The translations under genes were made by a program, and so were the position numbers. Positions 10,381 to 23,250 of a DNA stretch of 64,000 nt are shown piece after piece. The notes under the pieces are model-generated. The model had not been told where the DNA came from. It worked only from the letters and a program-made list of their open reading frames with translations, and ran no database searches. The stretch's first letter is position 1, and each line of letters begins with the position of its first letter. Source of the DNA: Zychaea mexicana (Eukaryota > Mucoromycota > Mucoromycetes > Mucorales > Lichtheimiaceae); the NCBI RefSeq assembly GCF_025766255.1, contig NW_026516668.1, positions 1 through 64,000 of the forward strand, in the 5' to 3' direction.

Positions 10381-13300
10381 ATGGAAAACGCCAGCATGTC
10401 CGCCTTGGCTCCATCGCCTCCGCCTCCACCGCCACCACTACCATCCGCCATGGGCAAGCGTACTTCACAGCTATTGCGCGAGGTTATTATATTAAATGAT
10501 AAAAAAACGCGGAAAAAAAGAAGAGAGAAAGCATAATCCTACCTAATGAGAATAAAAAGGATAATAACGACTTGAAAACAAAACTTGTATTAGTTGGACG
10601 ACCTGCTGGCACGACTTGACAAAGAAACGAAAATGAAGCTCGGCGTGGAGAATATGCTTGAGGTCTATCTCAAGGATAAGAAGCGGAAAAAGGATCTTGA
10701 AGCCCAACTAGAAAGTTGTAATGTCTCCATGGATGAGATTGTCCAGCGTATCGAATACATTCGTACCAATGCCGGTAAATTATATCAACACGACAATTGA
10801 TATATGCACAAACGAAAAAAGGAATGGGGAAGAGATAGAGGCAGAGAGATAGAGAGAGCATGTACGTATGTGAAAGGGTTTACTTATTTACACTATACAA
10901 CTTTTTCAATTGGAAAAAGGCGCAAGCACCGCAGAAGTAGCCCAAAAACTCAAGGAACATAGCTATTCTGGAAACGCACTATTCTCATCGGCAATCACAT
11001 CATCCACATCTTCGTCCTCGCGAACTAGAGGCAAACCTCGATCGAATAGCTCGCCTAATATCAAAGGCAAGCAAAAGGCGTCGCAGGAAAATATATCGTT
11101 TCCCGATGATGGTAAAGGCGCAATTTGTTTCCAATTCACTGAATGTTAAATTTTCTGAAGAGAGATTATCACCAACTTATCGAGTTCTTACCAATTAATG
11201 GGATAGATGCCTGGCCAATTGGTAAACGATTACACCATATTATCACGCAGTTACGCATTGACGAGTGGAAGGCGGCAAAACCAGGCACATCTGCAGATGC
11301 ATTAGCGGTCAAAGAATCTAAGTTATCCAAACTCGACACTTTGCTCCGGATATTGAAAAACACAACGGATATTGAAGCGCATTATCCGAAACGGAACATG
11401 GTAGCTTGGTAAATTAACAGAATTGGTAGAGGGACTAGGTGGAAAGTAAAGAAGAAGTGGGGAGAGGAGGGGCCATTTACAAATTAGTAAAGGACCTAAT
11501 CACCAACATAACATACCGGGATTTTGCTACTGATACTATAGTCTGCGTCAATGTATTGCCGGACCAAATCGAGAAGTGCGGGTCATGAGTCTACGCAATT
11601 TGCGTCATCTTGTGGAGGGACCTGCAGACGTCAAAATCATGATGGACATGCAGATCGATATATTCATTGTCAGGTAAAGAATCACACATAGAGCGAGAGA
11701 GGTGCTATGTTGCTACATAACGAGGATCATGGATTGATCCTTTTTCACTTAGAGCACTTTCACGTGATCCCAATAATCATGAGCCAGAGCGAGAACAAAG
11801 CTTGAAACTCGTACGATCTTTTATCGAGTACAACGGTCTCCGATATATCAACCAAGGCATTGTACGCGCCATCGTGGCTATAGCTGAACAAACAGATTGT
11901 CGACTACGGAATATATCCTTGGAGACCTTGGCAGAGTTAGGTAAAACGGAAGAACATTTTTTTCAAGAGTTACGCAAGAATTGATGAGAGGGCAACGCCA
12001 CAATCAACAAGAAACCCCCCCCAAAAAAAAAAAAGCACCATAATACTAACGTGCATGTATAGCCATTCTCGATATTGGGCTTACTGTACGTGCTGGCGGA
12101 GTCCGAGTCCTTATGCAAGCACTATTGGACGGACAACTCAATATGGCCGAAGTACTTGTACATGCTCTTGTATATGTATTGGATACACCTGGACGGCGAC
12201 GGTATTTACGACCTGGAGTCGAGCTAGAGATGATCATTGCACCTTTCACGGAAACGGGCAAAGGAACCAACTTTGAAGAACGGTTAAAAAACAGTGCGCG
12301 TGTGGTAACATTGATGCTAAAGAGTTGGGCAGGCGTTTTCCTGATGTGTGCAAACAACATGCGGGCAGCGCGTTCTGTTGTGCAGACTCTACGTTTCCCC
12401 GTTCCAGAAACACAGGTAACCGAAAATCTGAAGAGAAATGTGAGGGGATATATTTCATAGAGAATTGACAATCGAGGACAATAACATGGTCTATGTAGAA
12501 AATCGTGCTGGACATGTTTTTTAATGTCTTCCGAGTCAAGCTACCCAAAGATTACAACAGCTTTTTGGCCGGACGACAGCACACAGTTCATATTGGCCCA
12601 GGAAGCAATAACGCGGGAGCTGACCAAGCAGCAGCACCACTGGCAGGACGCAGTGGAACATCACGACTCGGAAGCAGTAGCAACGACATTAACGACCTTT
12701 TGATGAAGAACTTCAAAACTGCCGATATCAAGAATATGGCAAACAAAGAGCGAAGCACAGCAACCAACAATGCCGAACGACTCAACATGCTGGATCATCA
12801 CCTCTGTATCATACTCATCATATTTATTGACGCCGACATTCTAATGGCGTTAGTAGATATGGTCAAGTCGGACGACGTGTATATATCACGCAAAGCAACG
12901 CTCCTGATCGGCGAGATTCTTCAGCTATCCACACGTTTATTACCCATTATGATGGGTATCCAGGTTCAGTCTTTACCAAAACTTTTTGCACTAGCATCGA
13001 ATTTTGAAGACGAACAAGTCCGGCATAATGCGACGACGGCCCTCGCACATATTGATCGACTGACGCGCGCACGGGCTCGATACATGTCGCAAACAGTCTC
13101 CTCCAACGCCTCGTTAAAGGGTGAAGGACGGCTAGTAGCAGCCAACAATACGGCACGGACGCAGGAGATGGTGCATGAAGTCAAGCTCAAGATTGGTATG
13201 GCAATCGACGATACCCATTTCCGACAGCTGTTGATGGATACACAAGTCTTGCATACAAAAGACTATACAAAATGGAGCTGGGAAAGTATCTCTGAGCTCT

Positions 13301-15877
13301 TACAAGGACCGCTCTTGAACCCACGTCGAATGGAAGAAGCCATGCGAGGGAAAAAGTTCATCAAGCGTTTGCTCGCCTTTTATCGACCGTTTGCGCACAA
13401 GTTTTCTGACGCTAATGCGTCGAAAGCCAACATTGCCCGCCACCTAAAGACCGGCTGTGTCTTGATCCAGACGCTGCTGGGCAATCCTGATGGCGTCCGA
13501 TACTTGGGCGAAAACAAGTTGTTGGGCCAAATCGCCGAGGCGTTGAGCGAGCTGGACCCGTTGAACGGCGATCCGGAAACGGAACCCATTTTTTCCAAAG
13601 AACGGATGGAAAATACCCTCAGCCGCGGCTATTTCACGCTGCTCGGTGTGATGAGTAAACACAAGGAAGGTGTACGCCTCATGGAAAAATTTAAAATCTT
13701 TAGCTTGTTCTACCAGCTCTCCGAATTACGGAACCGTGACGACCTCAAGATTGCTATTATCACCAATATGGATTACACGCTTGATGGCCATCCACGGGTC
13801 CTGCTGTCTAAGATCATGACGTCGGGGTATAATCCAATCCGGCTGTTTGCGACACAGTATCTGAGCATTATCATGCAGCGGTCAGAAAGCGAGTATAACG
13901 GCTGGATCATACGTTTGCTATTGACCCAATTGTACGACACCCATTTGGATGTATGTCAGATGGCAGTCAACCTGTTAGACGAGGCGTGCGAGAACCAAGC
14001 CAATTTAGAGCTGCTGGTCAAATACCGTCCGAGTCTTGGACACCTTGGTGAAATTGGAAATCCTTTGTTACTAAGGTAAATAGCGGGTTTGTAAGAGCTG
14101 GACGGGAATTTTTGATAAACTAAGGGGCCTTTATATAAAACAGATTCTTATCCACGTCTACCGGGTTTCGATATTTATATGCATTGGGTTATGTACAAAA
14201 GGAAATGGACGACTGGTTTGAGGTAGGCTATCTGCTTATTTGTATGTGTGTATAAGAGTGGGAGTGAGAGAACTTATTTGTTTATTTCCACAAAAAGTAT
14301 CGAAATCTACAGTATGTTACACAGCTGGAGCTGTCGCTGGCGAGAGCTTTGGCCAATACCCCTGAAAGAAAGGACCAGAATCCCTTTGAAGAACGCATAG
14401 ACAGTGAAAGTAATTTTGAAACTCTGTAAGTCCACTTGACACTACGTTGTTGTCAAACAAGATTTCGGAAACGCTAATACCAAATGTGGTCCGTATCTAG
14501 GCAACCTGGTGATGGATTATCACCGCCTCATTTTTATGGCGAGCTGACAAAGACCGAAGATGGATGCGGATTATTACGAGAAAAAGGCCATTTCCAGTAC
14601 TTTGCCAACTATATTCGCAACTACTCACTTGAAAACCAAAACCCAGAAGTGTTCCAACAGCTCAAGGCCGTCCTGTGGGCCGTTGGAAGTATTGGAGCCA
14701 CCAAGAATGGGTTACCGTTTCTCGAAGAAGAAGATATTGTCAAGGACATTACCCAGATTGCAGAAAACAGTGAAGTTCTGTCACTAAAAGGGTAAAGTTG
14801 ATTTATATGTTATCATCACTGCTGCATGTTGAAGAAAACAGGGCGAGAGCTCCAAGTAACTTACGTCTTTTACCCGATAGAACGTGTTACTATGTACTGG
14901 GTTTGGTGACTAAAACGCAGCAAGGTGTCGAACTGCTTGGCGAACTTAATTGGGACGGTGTCACGTCGTCAAACGGTGTTCCTGAAGGCCTATGTGTTCC
15001 TCAGAACCTAGAACTTTTCCTTAGCGTAAGTTTTGAAAAATTCTGCAAAGGATTTAAATGGTTAACGTGTCTAAGATGCAAAGAAAAATATCGTTTTGTT
15101 TCACGGTTGAAAAATAGATCCGTAACTGGAAGTATACCCCGGCGCTGTCCGATCCGCCTGTCTTTCCAAGCATCCTGGAGAAGGATGCCATTACGTTGAA
15201 TATCCTCAAAAACATTGGTGACATGAGCAACCATATTCTCGCCAACGAAGCATCTAAAAACTTGGCAAAGTAAGTTAACAAATGTGAGAGCACGGATTCT
15301 ATTCTTATTTGACTGGATATAATGGAAAAAATACTAATCATTAAGAAACGCTTGATATTGCTCTACTTTTACTATTATATTGCTATTGCTACTGTTATTA
15401 CTGTTTTGTAATAGGTTGAGATATAAATGTCCGGATCATTTCAAACGCGTCGATCTGTTCTATTGTGTGTGTCAGCTTTTGGGAAGCTACCATTTCCGAA
15501 CTCCAGTGCGGAAATACATTCTAGAGATCTTTGAGATGCGGTTTACACCCGAGTTATTGCAAGAGTTGGATGAGGTGGCAGCGGAACGAATTCTAGCTGA
15601 TAATGAGGAAGCAGCCAAAGAGAATGAAAAGGAAGACACACAAGATCAACAGCAACAACGACAACAACAGCAGCAGCAGGAAGAGCAACAACCGGAAGCA
15701 ACGGCAGCATCGTCGGTTTCTGGAAACGGACAAGAGCAACAGCCACAAGCATCATCGGGCTCAGTGGTAACCTCGTCGTTGACCGATGAAAAGAAGGCAT
15801 TACCACACGAAACACAAAAAGTGCCTCAAGAAACACTGGAGCCAGTTTGTAAACAAATAGGATTTAATATTACGTAG
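10381..15877 (+). CDS. AVO3: Rictor / Avo3 / Ste20-type TORC2 scaffold
   Basis: Fourteen exons: 10381-10482, 10594-10774, 10920-11111, 11207-11408, 11542-11673, 11753-11940, 12063-12415, 12499-14075, 14144-14222, 14298-14425, 14501-14791, 14881-15025, 15118-15269 and 15415-15877. Coding length is 4185 bases (1394 residues). Rictor is the TORC2-specific subunit that places Tor kinase at the plasma membrane to act on AGC kinases and actin. Seen in order: a poly-Pro N-terminus, an HR1-like coiled coil (about 38-90, GVENMLEVYLKDKKRKKDLE), the armadillo-type Rictor N-domain (about 160-480; EREQSLKLVRSFIEY, TCRLRN-like block), the middle domain (KLKIGMAIDDTHFRQLL, LLAFYRPFAHKFSD), RFLSTSTGFRYL, and the Rictor V domain (LKAVLWAVGSIGATKNG, GTCYYVLGLVTKTQQG). 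The tail ends in a Gln-rich tract. The fourth acceptor (11206) was chosen for phase; the 10482 donor (GTTATT) is weak. Family assignment is firm. Confidence 0.93.
15640..15693 (+). repeat. CAA/CAG tract coding poly-Gln in Rictor
   Basis: An imperfect trinucleotide run in the last Rictor exon codes a Gln-rich stretch broken by one Arg. It lies outside the conserved domains, after the final conserved block, so length changes would probably be tolerated. Confidence 0.7.
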
Positions 15878-16144
15878 ACAGCTAAAGAATAGCTTGGATA
15901 GCCACACTAAGCATTATGTACATACATACACCATTAATACCATACAATCACATCCTATAACAACTACATTGTGGCACTTGAAAACTCGCACACAGAAATG
16001 CGAGGTTTTTTAGTTTTTGCGTGTTTGTGAAACAGCAGCTTCTGATCTTTTGTGTGTATATGCGCGTGCTTCGCTACTTGTATCACACAACGCACCTCCT
16101 CTTCTTCTTTTCGCTCCTCACTCTCCTCCCACAATATCTCTATT

Positions 16145-19100
16145 ATGAAAAATAATGCCCTGCCGTCATTTCGGCAACGTGGGCTTTCTCTCTCGAGCCT
16201 CAACGTACCACGACGATACCATCTCCCCATCATCTTATTACGAACATTATGTTTTATACCGTCGGTGCTGGGCACCTTATACAATACACAGCAAGCATGG
16301 GGCGTGCCAATACGAGATTCTGGTGGCGCTATAACATTAAAAAGCACAGAGAGTGATTACTGGGTTGCTAGTATATGGGTTAGTAAATCACCACACGTGA
16401 TTGTACAGAATCAGTCGAGTGAAAGTTCAATAAATAACAATAACAACCTGATGCATTACATGTTATAGTGCGTACTAGCTGGTTATTGGAGTTGGATCTT
16501 GACGACGAGCATGATGAGACGATGGTTATATCATTACGAAATCAGCAATGCCATTGTACGATTATTAACACTGACGTTCGTCAACTGGTCGATTTCAGCG
16601 TTCGTGTGTTCGAAAATCGAATCGGATCGGCCCATTCGGATCTGGATGACGATTTGCCTGATACTTTTAATATCGAACGTGCTCAAACTTTGTTTTGGCA
16701 CTAGCCCAAAATATCATCAAAAAACGGAGGATGTGCTACAGAGCCCTGTACGGATCAATCTTAAATCGACAGCTGTCAAAGTGTTGGTGCTGCCATTAAC
16801 CGTCGTTACATTTTTGACCACGTTTGTCGCCTTGCAGCAACTGGACGGACTTCAATACACGACAAGCCAACTCATGATGCATCAACCTTTTGGATTAAAT
16901 CATAATGATTTGTCTATTGCAACAACAACAACGGCAGCGATATCGTCGTCAACCATGCTCATCTTGATCATATCATCTTGGTCACCCGAGGCATTTGAAC
17001 GACGGCAAATGCTGCGCAAAACGGATCTTAAGTTGGCAATGGATAGCAATAATAATAATAACAATGTCGCGTACCGGTTTGTCATTGGACAACCACCGTC
17101 AGCACGGTCGCAGATGCTTATGGGCCCACGGATTGAAAACGAGTCGGAAACGTATCGTGATATGTTGTTAGTGCCTGCATCAGATTTGCACACTGACAAG
17201 AGCCGAAAGGTGTTTGAGGCATTCCGGTGGTCACTGAAATTCAAGTATGATTACCTGGTCAAGTCGGATGATGATGTGTTTGTTCGTTGGGATACGGTAA
17301 AGAACGAATTGCGTGCGCTTGGTCGACAGTCCGCATATTGGAAGGGATTGGTATACAGGTATGTGGATCGAAAACAAAAGGATGGTGTAAACTATTAGGA
17401 GTGAGCATATGATGTTCATCAGAGATTATAACAGAAACATGGCGCCAGATGCTTTGGGTGTGGACAAGACCATCAATGCGGATTATCCCTTGCCTATTTT
17501 ACCCTCATACACCTCAGGAACAATGTACATACTCTCTCAAGATGTTGTCAATCTTATTGTGGGGATCGACTCGCCGCAACGATTTGTATCAGCTGAAGAA
17601 AGAAATCTTGGTATTTGGTTATTCGGCTACAACATCAATCCTATCCACGATTACCGAGTGCAGGATGGCAGTGCTTGCGAGCAAAATCAAATTGCCAAAC
17701 GGTTCAAAAACAAAAAACTGGGCGAAATGCAGACCATGTATGACAACATCATCAATGGACGTGAGCAATGCACGAGTCTGGACACCAGCACTTGTGGTCT
17801 GTGCTATCCATGTCGCGACAAAAAGGACGATTGGCGGGCTTCGAGCTTATCATGCGATCAGTTCAAAGGTGTCACTGACCGTCATTCATCCCCCTATCTC
17901 AAGGTGTCTGGGCCTGATGTCAAGGATACACTAGCACCTTCGGTGGTAGGTGAAAACGATGATTGGATTATTGACGGTCTGCTTTCGCAACGTACATCAA
18001 AATTCTCGGAGACAGATGATTGGCATTTACTGTACTGGGTGTGTTGGACGAGCGATCCATCAACGTTTACGGATCGACACTGGCGTGCTTTAGAATTGGT
18101 GTGGGTACATGAACCCCGTGCGGTCATTTTCATGATTTCCAACACGCTGCCCAAGGACTTTTTCCAAGACTACACCCATCACGGCTATGAGATCCACGTG
18201 GTTCACTTTAACAAGGAAAATCTGTTGAACTGGCACTGGTACTTTGGACCAGGCACATTGGACTGGTTGCGCGATTGGGATAAATGGGAAAACGGCAAGT
18301 TCTTTTACTGGCACTTGACGGATTATATTCGCTGTCTTTTATTGTACAACTATGGTGGCACCTACATGGATATGGATGCGTTGTGGATCCGCGTTCCACC
18401 AGACCACAATCTCGAGTTTATCGGCTCCGATTATTCAAGCCTGATCAGCGACCGCGAATGGACATTGGACGACGAAGGTCTGTATCTGCCACAAGGATTA
18501 ATGCGCTTCAAGCGTGGTTGGGCTCTTTTCCGCGAAATGTGCGAGTCTGCATTCTCTTCTTACTCGTACGACCCTGAATGTTTCAATTGCCACGGTCCCA
18601 AGGCTATCACATCTTACGTTCGCGAGCATCGCGCTGCACTAGAACTGGCTGGCTTCACCATCTTGCCACGCGAAGTTTTGTATCCGGCCAGCTACTTGGA
18701 AATCCATCGATATTTGCTTGCCAATCCGCTCGCTGAGCAAGAACTCAAGACCAAGATTGTCGTCAACAGCTGGAACATCCATTTGTTTGGCAAAATGACA
18801 AACCATCTACCTATTGAAAAGGGTAGCTTGGTTGACCTGGTACTTCGCCGCTTTGATCTGGACATTCCACACCGTGATACGGCAACAAACAATGCTGTCA
18901 TCAGTTCAACAGGTGCATGGACTGTCCCTATGCGACTTGTTGGACCTCGAAACTACATTTACCGATACATGTCGCCATTCACTCATATTCCCCAAGAATC
19001 CACCGACTCCCGTCGTCGCGCATTGCAACAACCTGCGGCAGGACGATTCCAAGGCCTTGATCGAATCTATGTACGTGGTGGACCGTCGGTTATAGACAAG

Positions 19101-19373
19101 GTACAAGTGACACTCGAGGTGGCGTTTGGTAAACTCAAAATCGGTGTACCAGCATCGCCGGATTTCATCAAGGATACAATCGAACTGAAGGATGCAAGTC
19201 AAAAAGATATCAACGTAATACTCAACAGCCTGGTCTATTCGCCAAGTCCATTATTAGCAGCAAATGGCGGACGAGACCGGATGAGTGTTTTGGTCGAGTA
19301 CAGTGATGGTGAACGTGATGAGGTTTTAGTGGATGTCATTGTAGTAGAATCAGAGGAAGATGGGGAAATATAG
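16145..19373 (+). CDS. Fused GT31-GT32 glycosyltransferase with polytopic N-terminus
   Basis: Three exons: 16145-16378, 16469-17358 and 17423-19373, 1024 residues. The first 190 residues hold about four to five hydrophobic segments (for example PIILLRTLCFIPSVLGTLY and IWMTICLILLISNVLKL). Residues about 190-480 are a GT31 beta-1,3-galactosyltransferase-like domain with KYDYLVKSDDDVFVRWD (DDD near 343) and a SGTMYILS block. Residues about 585-840 are a GT32/alpha-1,4-galactosyltransferase-like domain with HLTDYIRCLLLYNYGG, the DxD motif TYMDMDALW (near 690) and CHGPKAITSYVREH. A C-terminal extension (about 860-1024) is unassigned. Both catalytic motifs are intact. A Golgi role in building galactose-containing wall or secreted glycans is inferred. 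No stop or frame break separates the two halves; both lie together in the large third exon from residue 375 on. Confidence 0.85.
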
Positions 19374-19584
19374 TATATATGCGGGGAAAAGGGGAGGTAG
19401 AAACAAACAAAACAAACTATAAACAAAAATATATAGAAAAGAAGAGAAAAACAGTACATAATACATAAACAAGAATTGCGCCACTTTTTATGATGATGAA
19501 TTCTATAAAGAAGAGAGCTAGAGTGATGGTTTGGAGAAATAGGAAGTGAAGAGTAGGTAGTATGGCCTCTGGCGTTTTGTCTTT

Positions 19585-21030
19585 TTAAGGAGTCGAGGGA
19601 AGTGCGCCGGCTTGTTCCAAGGCACTCTTGAGATCATCTAGCAGATCCTCGATGTCTTCAATACCAACACACAAACGGATTAAGTCTTCGGGAAACTCGC
19701 GCTCAGCACGAATGTGTGCAGGGATGGATGCGTGAGACATTCTGCATGGCATACTACAAAACGAAGCAACAGATGTTTTTGAGTTTACGGCTCCAAATGA
19801 ACCTTATTTGCTACAACCATCCCCTTACCTGATCAAAGAGTTGACACAGCCGAAGGATACACTGATGCTCCACAGCTTTGCAGCCTCGACAATACGTTCG
19901 GAAAGAGCAATGTCACCGGTTTCAAAACTGAGAACGGCACCAGGACCGGTTGACATCTTCTTGTGCAGTTCATATTGAGGATGTTTGCGCGATCCAGGGA
20001 AATGCACCTTGAAGCCGTATTGTTCAAGGAACTCGTTGATGCGGATAGCATTGCTTTGCTGCTTGTCCATACGCACGGCCAATGTCTTGACACCACGCAG
20101 TAACAGCCATGAATCGAATGGACCCAAACCACAGCCAGTTGCATTAATGACATAGTACAATCGCTATAAGCAAATATAAATTAAACGGTTGTTAATGTTA
20201 TCCAAAATGGCTGTCGTATTCTCGAATCCAAAGTTATCCTCCTCCTCCTTCTTACCTCCGCAACTGCTTCATCACGGGTTCCGATCACACCAGCCATGAG
20301 GTCGTGATGGCCGGCCAAGTACTTTGTAGCCGAGTGGTACGAGATGTCTGCGCCCAATTCCAAGGGACGTTGCAAGTAAGGAGACATCATGGTATTGTCG
20401 ACGACGACAAGCGCGCCGGGGCACTTTTCATGCACGTACTGGGAGATAGTAGGAATATCGGCGATCTTGATCAAAGGGTTAGTGGGAGTTTCGAGCAATA
20501 CGAGCTTGGTCTTTTCAGACAAGAACGGCAAGACAGACTCGGCCTTGGTGGTGTCCACATGGTGTGTCTTGATGTTTTGCGATTTGGCCAAGAACGACAG
20601 CAAGCGGTTGGTGCCGCCATACAAGTCGTTGCCTGCAACAATCTCGTCACCGGCCTGAACTAAGCGAGCAATGACATCGAGTGCGCCCATACCGCTGGTC
20701 ACAGCATATGCTTTCTTAGCACCCATGATTTTGGCCAAGTGGTTTTCTAAGGTCATACAACTATGAGTTCTTCTGTTCCACTATCTACTTATTTTCCTCC
20801 ATGTTGCAAAGGGGTTTACCAAGGTGAGTACGAGTGGGGTTGCCACTTCGCGAATAGTCATAGTCCCCACCGCCGCCAGCACCGGTCTGCTTGAATGTCG
20901 CTGACTGGTAGATTGGCACCGAGGCAGCGTGGTGAGGATCGTCAGGGTTGTCGACGGTGACCACTTCAGTGGCGAAACGGTAGCGCTTTTCTTTGATAGA
21001 GGCAGCAGGTGAAGGCAGTACGTCGGTCAT
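19585..21030 (-). CDS. STR3: Cystathionine beta-lyase (PLP-dependent)
   Basis: Four exons: 21030-20820, 20746-20256, 20163-19829 and 19753-19585, 401 residues. This Cys/Met-metabolism PLP enzyme cleaves cystathionine to homocysteine, pyruvate and ammonia. Visible marks: SVPIYQSATFKQ, YDYSRSGNPTR, SGMGALDVIARL, DLYGGTNRLL, the PLP-lysine segment SATKYLAGHHD (Lys near 212), and the C-terminal SMPCRMSHASIP...LCVGIEDIEDLLDDL. The fungal beta-lyase (Str3/Met-2) group carries the THHVDTT and S-M-P-C-R-M-S-H-A signatures; a cystathionine gamma-synthase or gamma-lyase role is less likely but not excluded. It is convergent with the GT31-GT32 gene, with 211 bases between stops. A TATA-like element lies about 60 bases 5' of the ATG. 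No peroxisomal or mitochondrial signal is obvious. Confidence 0.9.
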
Positions 21031-23250
21031 TGTGTTGTGTCAAAAAAGGTTGAAAGAAAAAGAAAAAGGAAATAAACTAACTGGTAATTATATAAAAATA
21101 ATGGCAGATAATCTATTGGGCGGCATGTCATGTCGCAAATCGAGTCATCTCCACACACCCTTTCATCGCTAACTCCGCACGGCTGGCGTGCTCTGTAACC
21201 AATCGCATAAAAGCTTGAAGTCGTCATTGATTTGATGCTGACGATCTTGAACAGATACAGGTTTACTTTATTTTCATATAGGCGCTGTCTAATTTTGTAT
21301 GGCAGCTTATGGCAATATACTAACTGTATGCTATGCTTGAATTTTTTCACTTCGTTTCACATCGATCTCATATGCGACAAGTTTGAACGCAATCGAAATG
21401 TTAAGGACAATATCCGTCTCTCACATTTCAAGGCCACCTTGCTACTGCTAATAACTCTGATCCAGATGCTCACTGATATATATGAGAACTTTGCTTGGTA
21501 GTCGATTTTTTATTCAGTATGTACATTCTCCAATGCTTGCAGTTATGCTTCACCAGGTAATAAAGCACAGCAAGGATTAGGCTGCCTTGCCATAAGCCAG
21601 TACAGTTCTTGAAGCATAATGGATAGTCGCATAAAATGTTAGCATTCGCAACAGAAGGCTGGAAGAGCTTTTCGGCAGGCTTTCGTTTAAAGCATATCCT
21701 TCAAAGTTATGAGCAGGTGAGATGGTTAGCAGGCTGTCCCCTTCGTAGTTCTTGATGTCTCTAATTCTTCCACCTTTTCCTGTATAATGCTCATATACTT
21801 GAGCTAATGATCGCAGCTTCTTACGGGGTGTTCACCAACAGCTCATTCCATAGGTAAATAATGCTTTCTTAAACATAGGCTTGCTCTCTAAAGCAAGCTT
21901 ACCGGGAAAAATTGAGCGCAAAGTTGTTTAGTGGTGGTTTGCTGTAGGATTGACACGGAAAATGTGAGGTAATACATGTTATTGAATATAGATGATGAGC
22001 ACTTGTACGTCTTTGATCTTTTAGAGATTTTAAGTCGAAGTGTATTCCTGTAAGCACGGAACAACTCCATTCCAATAGGGTTGGTGTGAATAGATGATAA
22101 TAGGTGGATGTACTTTAATAACGGCGTCGCAAAGAGCGACTATGTTGAAGATACTCCCTTTGCGTCCATGATCACAAACTTACAATTTTTTTGTCATTAA
22201 GCTAGTGATGACGGTAGGCTTAAGCAACGATTGGATTGTACTTTTCGATAGAAGCATGCTGCAAAAATAGCATATTGGCGCCCATGTTAGTTCTTCCCAT
22301 GGCACGCACATCGACGTACGACCCTGTTGCTTTTATTAAGCCCGGTACCCTTCCTTCCCCATCATTCCCAACCGCGCTTCCCTATTGGTACCTTCTTTTA
22401 TACCCTCGAAACCTCCTTGTAGCCGGCCTATGCATTGGGTTATGCTGACATCCAAAGCGTGTTGTGCTCGTCTATCCATAATAAGCGGGCTACAGCACAG
22501 TATCGGAGAGAATACACACCCCGCAAGATGAAATATAATTGCTGCAGGGTGACACAAGCCCTGCTGCATATTGACTTCTCGAGGACTGTGCGACTAATTG
22601 ACTACTAACCTCCTCTCTTCTTTTCATCTATTGCCTTCTGTTGCGCCATTAGCGTCAGAAGCATCCCCGCAAGTCGCTGAAAATCAAGACTGCAACGTAA
22701 AGTCCCGCTGAACTACCTTTTTTGCTTTTCAGAACAGAAAGAAACTCTTGTTTTGCTGTCAGAACGTTGAATATTTTCTGGCGTTGCTCGCTTCTCGAAG
22801 GTTGTCCACCAATCTGAAAAGGAAGCAGCAACAACGTTGCTAGTGAGAATGGATTCTGACAATGGACAATAGTTTAATGCCTTGCTTTCACCGTGGTGTG
22901 GTACGTGAAGGGTGAACGGTCCAGCTACTGTATTGCTGTTCTTTCTTTCCCTGTTACCGTTGCTACAATACCTTATCTAACTAAAACCACGCCTTAATAT
23001 TCGTCCACGAGTCGTATTAGAAATTTAAGTCCTTTTCTTCGCGGTCATACAACAACGTATACAATAATTTGAAAAAAGGGTTATTTTACCCTTAAAGGAA
23101 CATGTAATGTGCCTTTATGGAAGTGCTGGAAGTAATGAAAGTACATCTTAAGCATTTTTGCGAGCTTATAGAGATATTTGTACGCAGAGATTGCAGGAGT
23201 TGCAGAATTGAGAAGCTCAAATATGGGTATACGAAGGTGCATATTCTGCT
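21031..23250. other. Long intergenic region carrying a dispersed repeat
   Basis: The right part (22236-22945) is a repeat copy listed separately. The left part (21031-22235) holds the promoter of the cystathionine beta-lyase gene and otherwise shows only short frames without recognisable content. The sequence 22946-23250 is the 3' flank of the sugar transporter gene. Confidence 0.5.
22236..22945 (-). repeat. Dispersed repeat, copy A (coding-like, decayed)
   Basis: About 700 bases that match, in opposite orientation, 49660-50340. Shared stretches by eye include the block around 22290-22400 and the block around 22880-22935 (TTTCACCGTGGTGTGGTACGT). On the minus strand the copies share translated phrases such as GIKEGTNREARLGMMGKEG and LLTLMAQQKAIDEKK, in different frames, and a TATAAAAG box. 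Identity looks roughly 80 percent. No long intact frame is left. The ends show no convincing terminal repeat or target duplication. This is probably a degenerate transposable-element segment of unknown class. Confidence 0.75.

Noticed and set aside
22236..22945. Interpretation of the dispersed repeat as a solo LTR
   Set aside because: Both copies can be made to start with TG near one end, but no matching CA end and no target-site duplication was found.
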